From positions 248,001 to 312,000 of the forward strand of contig JAFJTR010000028.1 of NCBI GenBank assembly GCA_022559985.1: a stretch of DNA of 64,000 nucleotides, given 5' to 3'. Below the pieces are notes generated by a model, which saw only the letters and a list, made by a program, of their open reading frames with translations, was not told where the DNA came from and searched no databases. Of the stretch, positions 1 through 9,568 are shown piece after piece; position 1 is the first letter of the stretch, and each line of letters opens with the position of its first letter. The position numbers and the translations under genes were made by a program. The stretch comes from Parastagonospora avenae f. sp. tritici 18332-5. Lineage: Eukaryota; Ascomycota; Dothideomycetes; Pleosporales; Phaeosphaeriaceae.

Positions 1-2
1 CC

Positions 3-461
3 GTCAAACATGTGACGGATAACGTGGGCAAGACGGCCACCGGCGCGGCGGATAATGTGTACTACACGGCAGGCGCGGCGACCAAGGGTCTGCAGGGCAC
101 GGTGAGCAAGACGACGGGCGCGATTGGAAGGGGGGATGTCAAGGGTACGGCGGCGGGTGTGACGAGTGGTGTTGGGAATACTGTCACTGGAGTTGGGAAG
201 GGCGCGGGGAATCTTGTGGGCGATGCGGTGGGCGGGGTAGGGAAGACGGTGGGAGGGCCGTTGGGGGATGTAGTTGGAGGGGTAGGGAGGGGGGCGAATA
301 ATGCCGTGTCTGGGATTACTGGGGGCTTAGGCGAGGGCGTGGGAAAGTTGGGCAAGGGAGATGTTATTGGGGGTGTGGGCAGTACGCTTGGTGGTGTGGG
401 TAAGGGTGTGAGCGGGTTGTTTGGGGGCTTTGGGCAGGGCGGGAAGGAGGAGGAGAAATGA
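3..461 (+). CDS. Glycine-rich repeat protein, 5' truncated by window edge
   Basis: The frame is open from the first base and ends at TGA 459-461, so only the C-terminal ~152 residues are visible. The product is built of short Gly/Val/Thr-rich repeats (GVGKGxG, GGVGKTVGG) and ends in a charged EEEK tail. There is no Cys and almost no aromatic residue. The pattern resembles fungal LEA-like or glycine-zipper proteins linked to stress or surface functions, but no catalytic motif is visible and I do not assign a function. The gene converges on the sulfurtransferase at 762. The long reading frame on the opposite strand is a GC-rich shadow of this repeat. Confidence 0.7.
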   Translation, partial: VKHVTDNVGKTATGAADNVYYTAGAATKGLQGTVSKTTGAIGRGDVKGTAAGVTSGVGNTVTGVGKGAGNLVGDAVGGVGKTVGGPLGDVVGGVGRGANNAVSGITGGLGEGVGKLGKGDVIGGVGSTLGGVGKGVSGLFGGFGQGGKEEEK

Positions 462-761
462 AGGCGAATGGAATGGTGGTTAGAGACGGTGGAGGGGTGG
501 GATACGCTGTCCGAGCAGTATTGGGAGGAGGTCGATGAGTATGTTTGACTGCGCGGTTTGATGTTTGATATTTGCTCGAGGGATGGGGAGTTCTGGGGCT
601 GTTGTATGTAACGAAAGAGATCTGAATCTGACTGCCATTCCTGTCGCCGAAGCATCGCTACCTTGTTTCAACTTGAAAAGAAAGGGTATCATAATCATTC
701 TGTCTGAGAATAAGCGAGAAGTGCCTTCGTAATTGCCTTCTTTGATGTACGCTGGTGCACC

Positions 762-1992
762 TCACGAGCCTGGATTGACGCCTTGGTCCTCGGCCTTTCG
801 AATCAACCCTTCGTCTGGCTTCACTCGCTGCGCCCACTCGGTCCAGCTTCCATCATACAGGCGTCGCTGTTCAGTAGGGTACCCGGCTTCGGCCAAGGCA
901 GCGTCGATTACTGCTGCTGTGACGCCGGTTCCGCAGCTACTGATGATGGGCTTTGAGGCATCGACGCCTTTCGACTTGAAAATAGCTTGGAGTTCTGACG
1001 CTGGTAGCAGAGTCTTGTCCTTAGGGTCCAGGAGTTCGGTGATGGGCATTGAGATGGAGTACGGGATGTGTCCGGAAGAAAGACCTGTCAGTGTCAGTGA
1101 AACCGCTGGCAACTCCGTTATCGACTACGATGAATAGTGACCGGGGTGCAATCGTACGTTGCCTGTCCGGCAGCGTAGAGCTATACGCAACGATGCTGGG
1201 CTATGGACGTGACAGCAACACTTTGCTTGGTTTTCTCGTAGCTGAGAACATGACGATCAACTTACCCTCTCTTGGCTCCGGAAGCTTACCCTCCCATCTT
1301 CCCTTGCTCCTCGCATCCAGAATTTGTGTCTCCTCGGCGCCCTCCTTCTTCATCTCCTTTGCAAGCTCCTTGATCTCCTCGAATGCAATGACTTTGCTTT
1401 CGTCAAGCTCCGGGACAGGATACTCGGTCGGGGACGGCTCCTTTCCTTCGCCACTCTCTGTTGGATAGCCTTCCTCAACCCACTTCTTGAAATTGTTCAA
1501 CACATGGACATTCTCATGCCCGAAGACCTTGAGCGTCCAGCCAACCCGCGGGGCACTGAATATGCCGAGCTCTTTAGTGTCATACACAACCACACTGTCC
1601 TCTCGGCGAATACCCATATGCTGCATTGCTTCGGCGAAGATCTTTGGGGAGGGAAGCATGTGCGGATACGGTGAGTGCGGGTCTTTGACTGCATCGAGAT
1701 CAAAGAAGCGAGCGTGTGGAATGCGCTGTTCGAGGAAGGTCTTGTAGCCATCACGGCCATCATTGGGCAAAAACCACGAGGCACATAGGGGAATTGTCCT
1801 CGGTGCAGTGGAGAGCTTGCTGTGTACGTTCTTCTGCAGAGCCGAGTTGAGTTCAGCAGGCGTGACAATATACGTGTCCAGAGTGAACTGAGACGACATG
1901 GCGCGTCTGCAGCTAATCGAAGCGACTGGCCTGAGGGAAGACGAGAGCGCCGACAGTGGTCGCAGAGAGCAACGGAAGCTTGAGACGAACAT
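762..1992 (-). CDS. TUM1: 3-mercaptopyruvate/thiosulfate sulfurtransferase (tandem rhodanese)
   Basis: Two exons on the minus strand, 1992-1266 and 1084-762, joined across a 181 nt GTAAG...ACAG intron (phase 1), give 349 residues. Two rhodanese domains are visible: the N-terminal inactive one with the YDTKELGIFSAPRVGW stretch, and the C-terminal one with the active loop CGTGVTA. That loop resembles the CGSGVTA of mercaptopyruvate sulfurtransferases rather than the CRKGVTA of rhodanese. In yeast the orthologue Tum1 relays sulfur from Nfs1 to tRNA thiolation; that role is inferred here. The Arg/Ser-rich N-terminus from the ATG at 1992 looks like a mitochondrial presequence. Another ATG lies upstream at 2046, and an internal ATG at 1899 would give a 318-residue form without the presequence. 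The gene is divergent from APC11. Confidence 0.88.
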
Positions 1993-2046
1993 GGTGGAAG
2001 CTGGAGCAAAGTGTGGAGCGTCAGTCGGCTCAGTTAGTGTGGGCAA

Positions 2047-2487
2047 GTAAAGGAGCTTGTGGGGAAGATGCGGCGATAGGGCTTATGAGCATGCTAGCTT
2101 GGGTTCTGGCATGAAGAGCAGTCGCGCACCTGGGCAATTTGAGGGCACCAGTGAGCGATGAGCGGGACCAGCAACCCATCCACTGGAATGGCGATCTGCT
2201 TGCTGCCAACGGGATGGAGTGCTATCGATGCGGGTTGCTGTCAATTGCTGCTGTCAAACTATGGTAGCTTTGGGCACACTTGGAGGCGTCCTTATGGTGT
2301 CAAACTGGCCCGCTCTCTCGTCATCCCCCGCCATGTGGAGTCTGCAGCATGCGAGAGCTCAGACCCTGAGTTTGCCTGGCCCGATTCACCGACGGAATTC
2401 TGCCGCCCTAGCACGACTCGTGTTTGTTGTCCATCCCATCTTCCGCGTCTGGCGCCGTGACCACGAGCAAGTCCACAACACAACATC
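2047..2487. promoter_or_regulatory. Divergent intergenic region TUM1/APC11
   Basis: About 440 bases between the starts of two divergent housekeeping genes, so it must hold both promoters. I see no TATA box, no coding pattern and no repeat of note. Confidence 0.4.
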
Positions 2488-2956
2488 ATGAAGGTCACGA
2501 TACGAGAGTGGAACGCCGTCGCCGCCTGGCGCTGGGACATGCCCGACGACGACGTCTGCGGAATCTGCCGAAACCCGTATGACAGTACTTGTTCCAAGTG
2601 CAAGTTCCCCGGCGACGAGTGTCCGCTACGTGAGTTCGCCTTCGGACAGATGTTCTGGAAATATTCTGACAGACTGCAGTGCTCGGCGAATGCAACCACT
2701 CCTTCCATATGGTGCGTCATGAGCTATATCAGGTCCGCCGCGATGCCCCACTAACACTGCAGCAGCACTGCATCTTCTCGTGGCTGAAGCAAGAAAGCTC
2801 GCAAGAGAAGTGCCCCATGTGTCGGCAGCGTGAGTGACCCCCCTTCAAATATCATTATGGTTACTGATGTACAATGCAGCTTTCAAGTCGAAGAGCCAAG
2901 ATGCGCCTGCTGCTGGAGACCAGCAGGCCCGAGAACCAGACACCAGTCCACTGTAA
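2488..2956 (+). CDS. APC11: Anaphase-promoting complex RING-H2 subunit Apc11
   Basis: Four exons, 2488-2629, 2680-2711, 2766-2829 and 2880-2956, encode 104 residues. The introns are 50, 54 and 50 nt, all GT-AG. The N-terminus MKVTIREWNAVAAWRW and the zinc ligands (C24, C27, C35, C38, C45, C52, H54, H57, C60, C74, C77) match the Apc11 RING-H2 plan. Apc11 is the catalytic RING subunit that recruits the E2 to the cyclosome/APC, an E3 ligase driving anaphase and mitotic exit in the nucleus. The second exon is only 32 nt and carries the LGECNHSFHM zinc ligands, so no long continuous reading frame covers the gene. The C-terminal tail after the RING is short, polar and not conserved. Length is close to that of yeast and human Apc11. 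Confidence 0.93.
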
Positions 2957-3319
2957 CTTCCGCACGATCACAATTACGAAGACAATAGCAAATGTCAGCC
3001 ATACAACGATCCCCTAGCGGAGTCGAAATGTGTGGATATGGTCAAAGGGCGGCGTTGTTGTACCAGCACAACTTTTCATTTGGAAGACAGCATACACTCG
3101 GCGTTTATGATACCCCTGAGAACTTCAGTAACGACGAGGGGGCGGAAGAACAGACTACTTCTTCGCTTCTACTTCTTCTGCATCGTGCACTCATTTTCAC
3201 ATGTCTATGTGCACGGGCCATGCCCTTTATCGATAAGTGCCGGCGCAACGCGTGAGCGCGACAAGCTCCCGGAGCTTCACCTAGCTGCCGCCTACGACCA
3301 GTCTTTCGACAACTTCAAC
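2957..3319. promoter_or_regulatory. Intergenic spacer between APC11 and the next + gene
   Basis: About 360 bases holding the APC11 3' end and the presumed promoter and leader of the gene at 3320. The frame of that gene stays open upstream to an ATG at 3032, but the upstream residues look non-conserved. I see no other element. Confidence 0.3.
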
Positions 3320-4189
3320 ATGTCTGTCAACCCAAGCCTGTCACGATCGCCGCCAGTACCAAACGCCGCACGCTCGCCTCGGTCACCTCCGCTTCACCAG
3401 TTCGAAGACCCTCCAGACGACCTTACTGAGGAACACGGCCCAGATGGCGGAGACGAAGACGAAGGTGAAGACGATATACCGTATCCGGAGCCCAGCTCCG
3501 AGCAGACACTGCTGCCACCACCGAATTTCAAACCGTTCTTCACGCTGATCGAAGACACGACGTCTGGCGAGCACTACCATCCATACGTCCACTACGTTTT
3601 CGCCGATGACGACCCTGCCATTGTGACTGCAGCATCGATGCGCAGCCTCGGGCTAGATGACACCAAGTACATGGCGCACGAACCACAAGATGAGAATCTG
3701 AGACAGCAGAGCCAGGAGGGGGCCAGCGAAGATGGCGATGATCCCGTCATCGAGTCGCCGCTTCCGCCACCCATCCCCGGTGTCAGGGAACACTACATGA
3801 TAGTCGACCTAGGCACCGATGGTCGCACAATCGTAGATGCACAGTCGCTTTCGCCAGAATGGCAGATCACAGACAAGAGCATACGTACCGCCCCCTCCTT
3901 CGACGAATCCTCGCCTGATCAAGGCTACATGATACGCGTAGCCGGTATCGAAATACCTGGCAAGAACAAAGGCAAAGGCAAGGGTCAGGCTGGGGATGAC
4001 AAGCTTAGCGAAGCCCGCGAGAAGACCCAGGACGATGTGTTCGGGGCACTGGACAGCCTTGTTCAGGATGTCGAAGGAGGACTTCAAACAGCTGCAAAGA
4101 TCGCAGGCACAGCACCAGCAGAAGGTCAAGACACTGTCGTAGACGTGCGCGCGATAAACGAAGAGCAACATGTAGCCAGTGAGACGTGA
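3320..4189 (+). CDS. Uncharacterised acidic/proline-rich fungal protein
   Basis: Single exon of 289 residues from the ATG at 3320, which follows an AACTTCAAC context. An in-frame ATG at 3032 would add 96 unconvincing residues. The N-terminal third is Ser/Pro-rich and then strongly acidic (DGGDEDEGEDDIPYPEP). The middle part, with FFTLIEDTTSGEHYHPYVHY followed by VFADDDPAIVTAASMRSLG, looks like a folded conserved core. The end is Lys/Gly-rich and then helical. I recognise no named domain, signal peptide or membrane segment. The gene lies 168 nt upstream of the tRNA-Ser gene on the same strand, which matters for how that tRNA may be expressed. Confidence 0.7.
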   Translation: MSVNPSLSRSPPVPNAARSPRSPPLHQFEDPPDDLTEEHGPDGGDEDEGEDDIPYPEPSSEQTLLPPPNFKPFFTLIEDTTSGEHYHPYVHYVFADDDPAIVTAASMRSLGLDDTKYMAHEPQDENLRQQSQEGASEDGDDPVIESPLPPPIPGVREHYMIVDLGTDGRTIVDAQSLSPEWQITDKSIRTAPSFDESSPDQGYMIRVAGIEIPGKNKGKGKGQAGDDKLSEAREKTQDDVFGALDSLVQDVEGGLQTAAKIAGTAPAEGQDTVVDVRAINEEQHVASET

Positions 4190-4357
4190 TGTTCATAAGA
4201 CGCTTGCGGTAGACCCAGTTTTCTGTCCACACCGCCGTTTACTAGACCATTTTCGACATCCACACCAGCGTCAAATTCACATCACCATTTCCGAGGGCCC
4301 ACATGTTCAAGATCTATCATGAAATTCAAAATATCTTCATCGATTAGTCAGCCAACT

Positions 4358-4487
4358 GGCGTGGTGGCGGGTAAGTCAATCTGTCCCGGCTGTCCAACTT
4401 CACAACTAACTGTTCGCAGAGTGGTTATCGCGCAAGACTAGAAATCTTGTTCCTTCGGGAGCGCAGGTTCGAGTCCTGCCTACGTCG
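4358..4487 (+). tRNA. tRNA-Ser(AGA) interrupted by a GT-AG intron in the D arm
   Basis: Two segments, 4358-4370 and 4420-4487, make an 81 nt serine tRNA. The acceptor strand GGCGTGG pairs with CTACGTC (two G-U pairs), with G4487 as discriminator. TG then leads into a GCG/CGC D stem. The anticodon stem-loop is CAAGA-CTAGAAA-TCTTG with anticodon AGA. A variable arm (TTCC-TTC-GGGA) and a perfect T arm GCAGG-TTCGAGT-CCTGC follow. The 49 nt insert 4371-4419 starts GTAAGT, has ACTAAC near its 3' end and finishes GCAG. Without removing it no acceptor or D stem can form from the bases directly before AGTGGTTA. No intron is present at the canonical 37/38 position. The insert splits the internal A box (TGGCGG|AGTGG); the B box GGTTCGAGTCC is intact. 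Confidence 0.85.
4371..4419 (+). other. Spliceosomal-type intron inside the tRNA-Ser D arm
   Basis: 49 nt, donor GTAAGT, branch-like ACTAAC about 10 nt before the CAG acceptor. Size and signals match the protein-gene introns in this window (mostly 44-65 nt). It sits between tRNA residues 13 and 14, not at the tRNA-endonuclease site. Confidence 0.75.
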
Positions 4488-4916
4488 CAAAAATGGCTTC
4501 TTTTTGCTATGTTGCCTCCTCGGGGGCCTTGGTGGTGTACTTTTTGCTTGATGAGATGCGTTGGCGGTTCGCTTGGGTCCGGGGAACATTTAATCGTGCA
4601 ACACCAAGGATCTGGGTAACGAAGACCAGGAATCGATCACCGCTCTAGGGTTTTTCAGTTTATTGTGATTGACCGCGACATTTAACAAAGTCATGTTGGG
4701 TCAAAATAGCTGAGGAGTAGGTCAGGCCAAACTCGAACAAGAGGCACGACAGCCGCGATGTGTAACTGAATACGATACCTTCCTGTAATATGTATGCTCA
4801 GGTAGAGGATTGTCATTAAGGGAACCAAGCAGGCGCTGGAAGAGTTGGAATCAACAAAAGGCTGGCATGCAATCATTCATCAAATGTACCCCTACTTATC
4901 ATTAATCCACACTACT
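4488..4916. other. Intergenic, tRNA-Ser to flavin-reductase gene
   Basis: About 430 bases with the tRNA terminator at its left and the 3' flank of the minus-strand gene at its right. I see nothing else. Confidence 0.3.
4501..4505 (+). terminator. Pol III-type T-run after tRNA-Ser
   Basis: A run of five T begins 14 nt after the discriminator base, as expected of a Pol III terminator. Confidence 0.5.
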
Positions 4917-5761
4917 TCACACCTCCCTCTCCTCTTCCAACTCGCGATTGATCCTCGCACTCCCCTCCAGCCCACCCAAAACCGCCTTCCCCTCCCCCGG
5001 AATCCTCATCTCAAACGTCTCCCTCACTACCGCATACTCATAATACCCACACCGCGCAATCGGCTCCGTCTTACTTACATCAATTTTCCCATCCGTCAAC
5101 ACCCCCTCCTCAATATGAATCCCGACAACCTTCCCTATCACCACGTCCACCGACCCCATCGGCGGATCCCCCGGCAGCCTCAGCGTCGAATAATACTCGC
5201 ACTCAAATCTCACCGGCGACTTCGCAACCATCGGCACCTTGACCTTCTCCCCCTTAATGCCCACCTCAACTAATTTACTATCCACCTTCTCCAGCCCCGC
5301 AAGCGCAAACTCATCAACGCCGCTTTCCACCCCCTCAGCTGTCAAATTCACAGCTTCGCGCAAAGCATACGTCGCGAGGTTCCAGCAAAACACGCGCGTG
5401 GCTTCGGCGTTGACGACGGTGTCTTTTTGGGTCGCGCTGGGCGTTTGGTTGGCGCTGAACATTACGTAGGGCGGAGAGAAGGTCAGGTTGGTGAATTGAG
5501 AGTAGGGGGCGAGGTTGGGCGTGCCCTTGGGGGAGAGGGTGGATATCCAGCCGATGGGGCGGGGGATGACGCAGGCCTGAAGGGGTTAAAATGGGGTGGG
5601 TTCGGGATGGATGGAGTGGTGAGAGATTTGAAGAGGTACATTGTTGTAGGATTCAATCATTGTAGGGATTTTGAGTGGTGGAGTACCGTTCAACGCAGGC
5701 TACTTACTTTGAATGGATCGTAAGGAAGACCATGATCTTCTTTTCCTGGTTGGTAGAACAT
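4917..5761 (-). CDS. Flavin reductase-like, FMN-binding split-barrel protein
   Basis: Two exons, 5761-5708 (18 codons, MFYQPGKEDHGLPYDPFK) and 5576-4917, joined across a 131 nt GTAAGT...TTCAG intron in phase 0, give 237 residues. The second exon begins ACVIPRPIGWISTLSPKG and continues with PNLAPYSQFTNLTFSPP. That is the signature of the flavin-reductase-like domain, where the Pro-Arg-Pro-x-Gly-Trp segment and the following Ser/Asn contact FMN. Members are oxidoreductases of largely unknown substrate, and this one carries no second domain that would identify it. The protein is probably cytosolic, since no signal peptide or transmembrane segment is seen. The C-terminus is acidic (ELEEEREV). It is transcribed divergently from the SDR gene at 6107. 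Confidence 0.85.
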
Positions 5762-6106
5762 GGTGCTTTTTCGTCGTGCTCCGACTACGAATAATGATGG
5801 TCTACGATATATTCAAATGTGCATTAACGTAAAACCCCACCATTTCTAAACACTTCTGGAGCATAGGCAGGAAGCTGCATGGCTAATGCTACTGCGGGGA
5901 TCCATGCCCGGCAATTATTACCGTAGGAGGGACGTTGGACGCCACTAATGCATGCCATGCAGCAGTGTTGAGCCGATCTGTGTTTCTGGGACTAGTTTCG
6001 GTGCTCGAACGTCTACATTGGGTCCGACACATATTCACCAATCTACACGAACATCAACTACACCTGGCATTTAGATCTTCGAGGACCATAGGCCGTTTCA
6101 AATAGC
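5762..6106. promoter_or_regulatory. Divergent intergenic region, flavin-reductase/SDR
   Basis: About 345 bases between two divergent oxidoreductase genes. No distinct element is visible. Confidence 0.3.
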
Positions 6107-6844
6107 ATGTCGGAAACTATCCTCATCACAGGCGCCTCGTCCGGCCTTGGCCTCGCCTTCTTACGCCACCAACTTAGACAACCAACAACCCGCCTCATCA
6201 TAGCAATAGACATAAACCCTCCACCCGACGACCTCGCAGCGCTGCCCAAAAGTTCCTTCCACCAAGCAAACATCAGCAACGACTCCTCCATCCATAGCAT
6301 CGCCGCCAACTTCACCAACACACCAATCCACACCCTCATCCACTGCGCCGGCATCCGCGGCCTCTCAAAAGCCGTCATCGCACATCAGGTATCCTCAGAC
6401 ACACATGACGTCGCAGCCGCCGAAACACTGCAAGCCACGACGTGCGACACCTTGCTGCAAACGTTCGAAATCAACACCATCGGCACGTTCAATGTAATAT
6501 CCGCTTTCCTACCCAGCCTCAAACTCGCGCCAAATCCCAAAGTCGTAGTCCTATCGTCGCGCATGGGATCTGTGGCGAGTAATTCGTCGGGAGGTGGGTA
6601 TGCTTATCGCGCGAGTAAAGCCGCGCTCAACGCCGTGGTGAAGAGCTTGAGCATCGATGTGCCCGAGGTGGCGTTTCTGCTGCTGCATCCTGGGCGCGTG
6701 GAGACGGGGTTGGTGGGGTGGAAGGAGGACGGGGCGATTAGTGCTGAGGAGAGTTTGGGGGATTGTTTGAGGGTAATGGAGGGGATGGGGAAGGGGGGTG
6801 TGGTGAGGTTTGTGGACAGGTTTGGAGAGGTAATTCCGTGGTGA
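6107..6844 (+). CDS. Short-chain dehydrogenase/reductase (SDR)
   Basis: Single-exon gene of 245 residues. The N-terminal TGASSGLG (residues ~8-15) is the glycine-rich NAD(P)-binding motif. IHCAGI matches the NAG position after strand 4. NTIGTFNV carries the helix-4 Asn, and Ser in VVVLSSRMGS with YAYRASKAA gives the Ser-Tyr-Lys catalytic set. The residue after strand 2 is Asp (AIDINP), which favours NAD over NADP. The substrate is not predictable. There is no signal peptide, so cytosol is likely. Third-position base usage drifts from C-rich at the 5' half to G/T-rich at the 3' end, but the frame remains intact to TGA 6842-6844. Confidence 0.88.
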   Translation: MSETILITGASSGLGLAFLRHQLRQPTTRLIIAIDINPPPDDLAALPKSSFHQANISNDSSIHSIAANFTNTPIHTLIHCAGIRGLSKAVIAHQVSSDTHDVAAAETLQATTCDTLLQTFEINTIGTFNVISAFLPSLKLAPNPKVVVLSSRMGSVASNSSGGGYAYRASKAALNAVVKSLSIDVPEVAFLLLHPGRVETGLVGWKEDGAISAEESLGDCLRVMEGMGKGGVVRFVDRFGEVIPW

Positions 6845-7064
6845 GATGGATAGACATTGCGAGAGTGAAATGTGTGATATACAAACGCCGTGTACCTGGG
6901 GTATCAATATGAAAGAAGAGCCCAACATGCCAACAGATCTGTACATGTATCCAACCAGATCTTTCCAAGCAAAATGCGCCAGTTCAAGAACAGTAAAGCA
7001 ATGAGAAAAAGACCCAAGAGCGATGAGTTCTTCGCGCAGCTCTTACCAATACTCCAAAAGGCTC

Positions 7065-9568
7065 TCAGGTTGATGGCTTCTTGAGGAACTTCTCAAAGAA
7101 CTCCTTGACTTGCTCATTCGCGCCACCTAAATTTGTTCTGGGTAGGCCGATGACTTTGAGACCTTTTAGCGACCTCGCTCTGCTCACTGTGCTTTTGTTA
7201 GCTTGACATATACGAAATGGGAGGAGGTGAATTACATACGAGCAACGTAAATCTGACTAGGCTCGAAAGCTCTGGAGAGGTCGACAATGACACGCTCAAG
7301 GGTCATGCCCTGTGACTTGTGCACCGTGATAGCATACCCTGCCATCAACGGTATCTGAGTTCGCGAGAGCAAACTGTAAGGCTCCTCATTCCCAAGCTCG
7401 CTTGCAGTGGCGTCTGCGAAAATAGTCTTTTCCACACCGTTATCAAACTTCACAATCGGCCACGGTTGGCATTTATTCTGCTTGCCAAAGATCTTGATCT
7501 GCCCTTCGAAGTAACGAGCGTATGTACCTCTGGTGAAATTTGCGCCGGGGTCAGCGGCTTCATTCCTGTTTTCCGGTTTCCGTGGGAGGCGCTTTTCGTC
7601 GAAAGGTTCGAATCCAATGATGGTGCCTTGTGAGCCGTTGACAAGACCTGCACTTGCATCGAGATTGGCTTGTAGGACAACTCGCATCCCCTCTTTCAGG
7701 TGCACATATATCTCATACCTGTGCTCTTTGAGTGCCGCTAGTGTACCGTCTTCTCCTGGTCGCGCATTTTTTTCCATAGAAGTGTCGTCTTTATGTTGAT
7801 CCTTCCAATCAAAGTGGTCTACACATTTGTAGGTGATTGCTTCAGCGGGGAGTTTGCTGATATTTTCGTTATTGACTCGATCGACGTCATCGCGTCTGGC
7901 GAACAATTTGATGGCTCCTTCAGTCTCTGAAGTGTGGTTCAGCAGTATGTGCCCGTGCGGCTTAAGTATGACGCCGTCTGTGCGGATCTTCTGCAAAATA
8001 CTGATAAACTTCTTGTCGCTCTGTCTGTGGATCTCGGTGAGGTTGATGTGTTTGAAGTTACACTCTTCCCAAGCTTTGGAGCGAAAAGCCCACTTGTCGA
8101 TATCCTGAAAGACGTCCTCGCGACAGTGCTTGTTCTCGCAACGGTATTCTTTAGGACGCCATTGGTTGTCGCGGATCAGCTCCCAGCCACATCCGATGCA
8201 GTACTGAAAGGGCCGAACGGGTGACAATTGGCAGAAATCACCAGTGACAATGACCTGCACGCCACCAAATGGACCACCACCACGCTTTTCACCGATGGAT
8301 GCCTTCATGATGTGATTCAAACGCTCAAATAGAAGGTTCTCCACCATACTGATCTCGTCAATGACAAGCACATCAGTCTTGTCAAAACGCTCCCAGACTT
8401 CTTTTCCACTGGCATTCTTCATGAGCGTAGCCAGCGATTTCTTCATGCTGTCCGGTGTCCAACCGGCGAAAGACCATGTTGTGACACCACCCACATTGAG
8501 TGCAGCTAAGTTTGTAGGGGCCACTATCTTGACTCGTTTTCCTCGAAGCGACATCTGCTTGACAAAGGCCTTGAGTATAGTGCTTTTGCCGCATCCAGCT
8601 GAGCCTGTGTAGAACACGTTGTGGCCTTCAAGTATTAAATCTACAACCTGCTGTTGCTCCGGCTTCAGGACAGGATCCGGATCCATGGAAATTTCGGTGG
8701 CCTTGTGGGGACTTGCGGCATCACATGTAGCATGGAGCAGTCCCAGGTCTTCTTCAAGTTCAATTGGAGGCTCGATCCCTAGTTCAGCGTGCCGCTTTTG
8801 TTCCATGCTTTTCATCTCTTGCCGGTAGATCCTCAACGCTTCAGCGTCGTACGGCGGTCGCCCTGGACCGGAAGCTGGATGACCAGGAAATTCGGAATGA
8901 TTTTGCTGCACATAGTGCCACTCTGACCTGTCTAGGTAGTCACTCTGTTTGCGGAACTCTTGATTAACGGGCCGGTAATTCTTCATGAACCAATCGATAG
9001 CTTCTGGCTCTGTGGCAAACGCTTTGTGCTTGGCGCCTGGGTAACCGTCTCGTTCAGGGCTGGAAGGTATCTCGAGCGGGTTGTGCTGAGTGCCGCTAGG
9101 AGGCTCTGACATTCCTACAGGCTGCTTGACGACAGGAAGTGACTGTCGCGGTTCTTGACGTGCTTGAGGGTGTTCGATGCGCCTGACCTTATGGTTCTGC
9201 GATGAAGGAGGTGGTGAGCTGGAGCGTTTGTTTGTTATACCCTTGTGGTGTCGGGAAGGTTCTGGTACCCGTTCACTTTTCTCAAGCTTTGTTTTCGCGT
9301 ATAACGCTGCTCCAGGTAGAGAGGGTGCTCCAGAAGCATGTGGGGATGTCATATAGGGTACTGAACTTGGTCGCTCCAGAGGTGCAAACGAACCCGTAGA
9401 AGGCATATAGACCTGCGACATCTCCAACTCACGAGCCGCTTGGCGAGAATCCATACTCTGATATGCTTCTCTCTCTTGTGCGCGTCTGTGGTATGTGTCC
9501 ATGGCTGCTGCCTCCGGGTAGTTCCGCTTCTTGGACTCGATGTCCTGGGCGTCGTGTTTTGGTGCCAT
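7065..9568 (-). CDS. PIF1-family 5'-3' DNA helicase with zinc-ribbon insert
   Basis: Two exons, 9568-7240 and 7186-7065, across a 53 nt GTATGT...CACAG intron, encode 816 residues. The first ~290 residues are polar and disordered. Helicase motifs follow: Walker A GSAGCGKST (~residue 319), Walker B LVIDEIS (~400), GDFCQLSPV, LTEIHRQ, and motif VI spliced as YVALSRARS across the exon junction. A Cys cluster (YCIGCGWEL...RCENKHC) lies between GDFCQLSPV and EIHRQ and looks like a small zinc ribbon absent from yeast Pif1. PIF1 helicases unwind G-quadruplex and R-loop DNA and act at telomeres and mitochondrial DNA. Similar genes also derive from Helitron elements, but no Rep/HUH domain is seen here. 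The start at 9568 is the first ATG; upstream exons cannot be excluded. Confidence 0.9.

Noticed and set aside
62..655. 197-codon minus-strand Pro/Thr-rich frame
   Set aside because: Antisense translation of the glycine-rich repeat gene; Pro/Thr content mirrors Gly/Val codons.
7597..7612. B-box-like GGTTCGAATCC on the plus strand
   Set aside because: It lies inside the PIF1 coding exon and no acceptor, anticodon or D arm can be folded around it.
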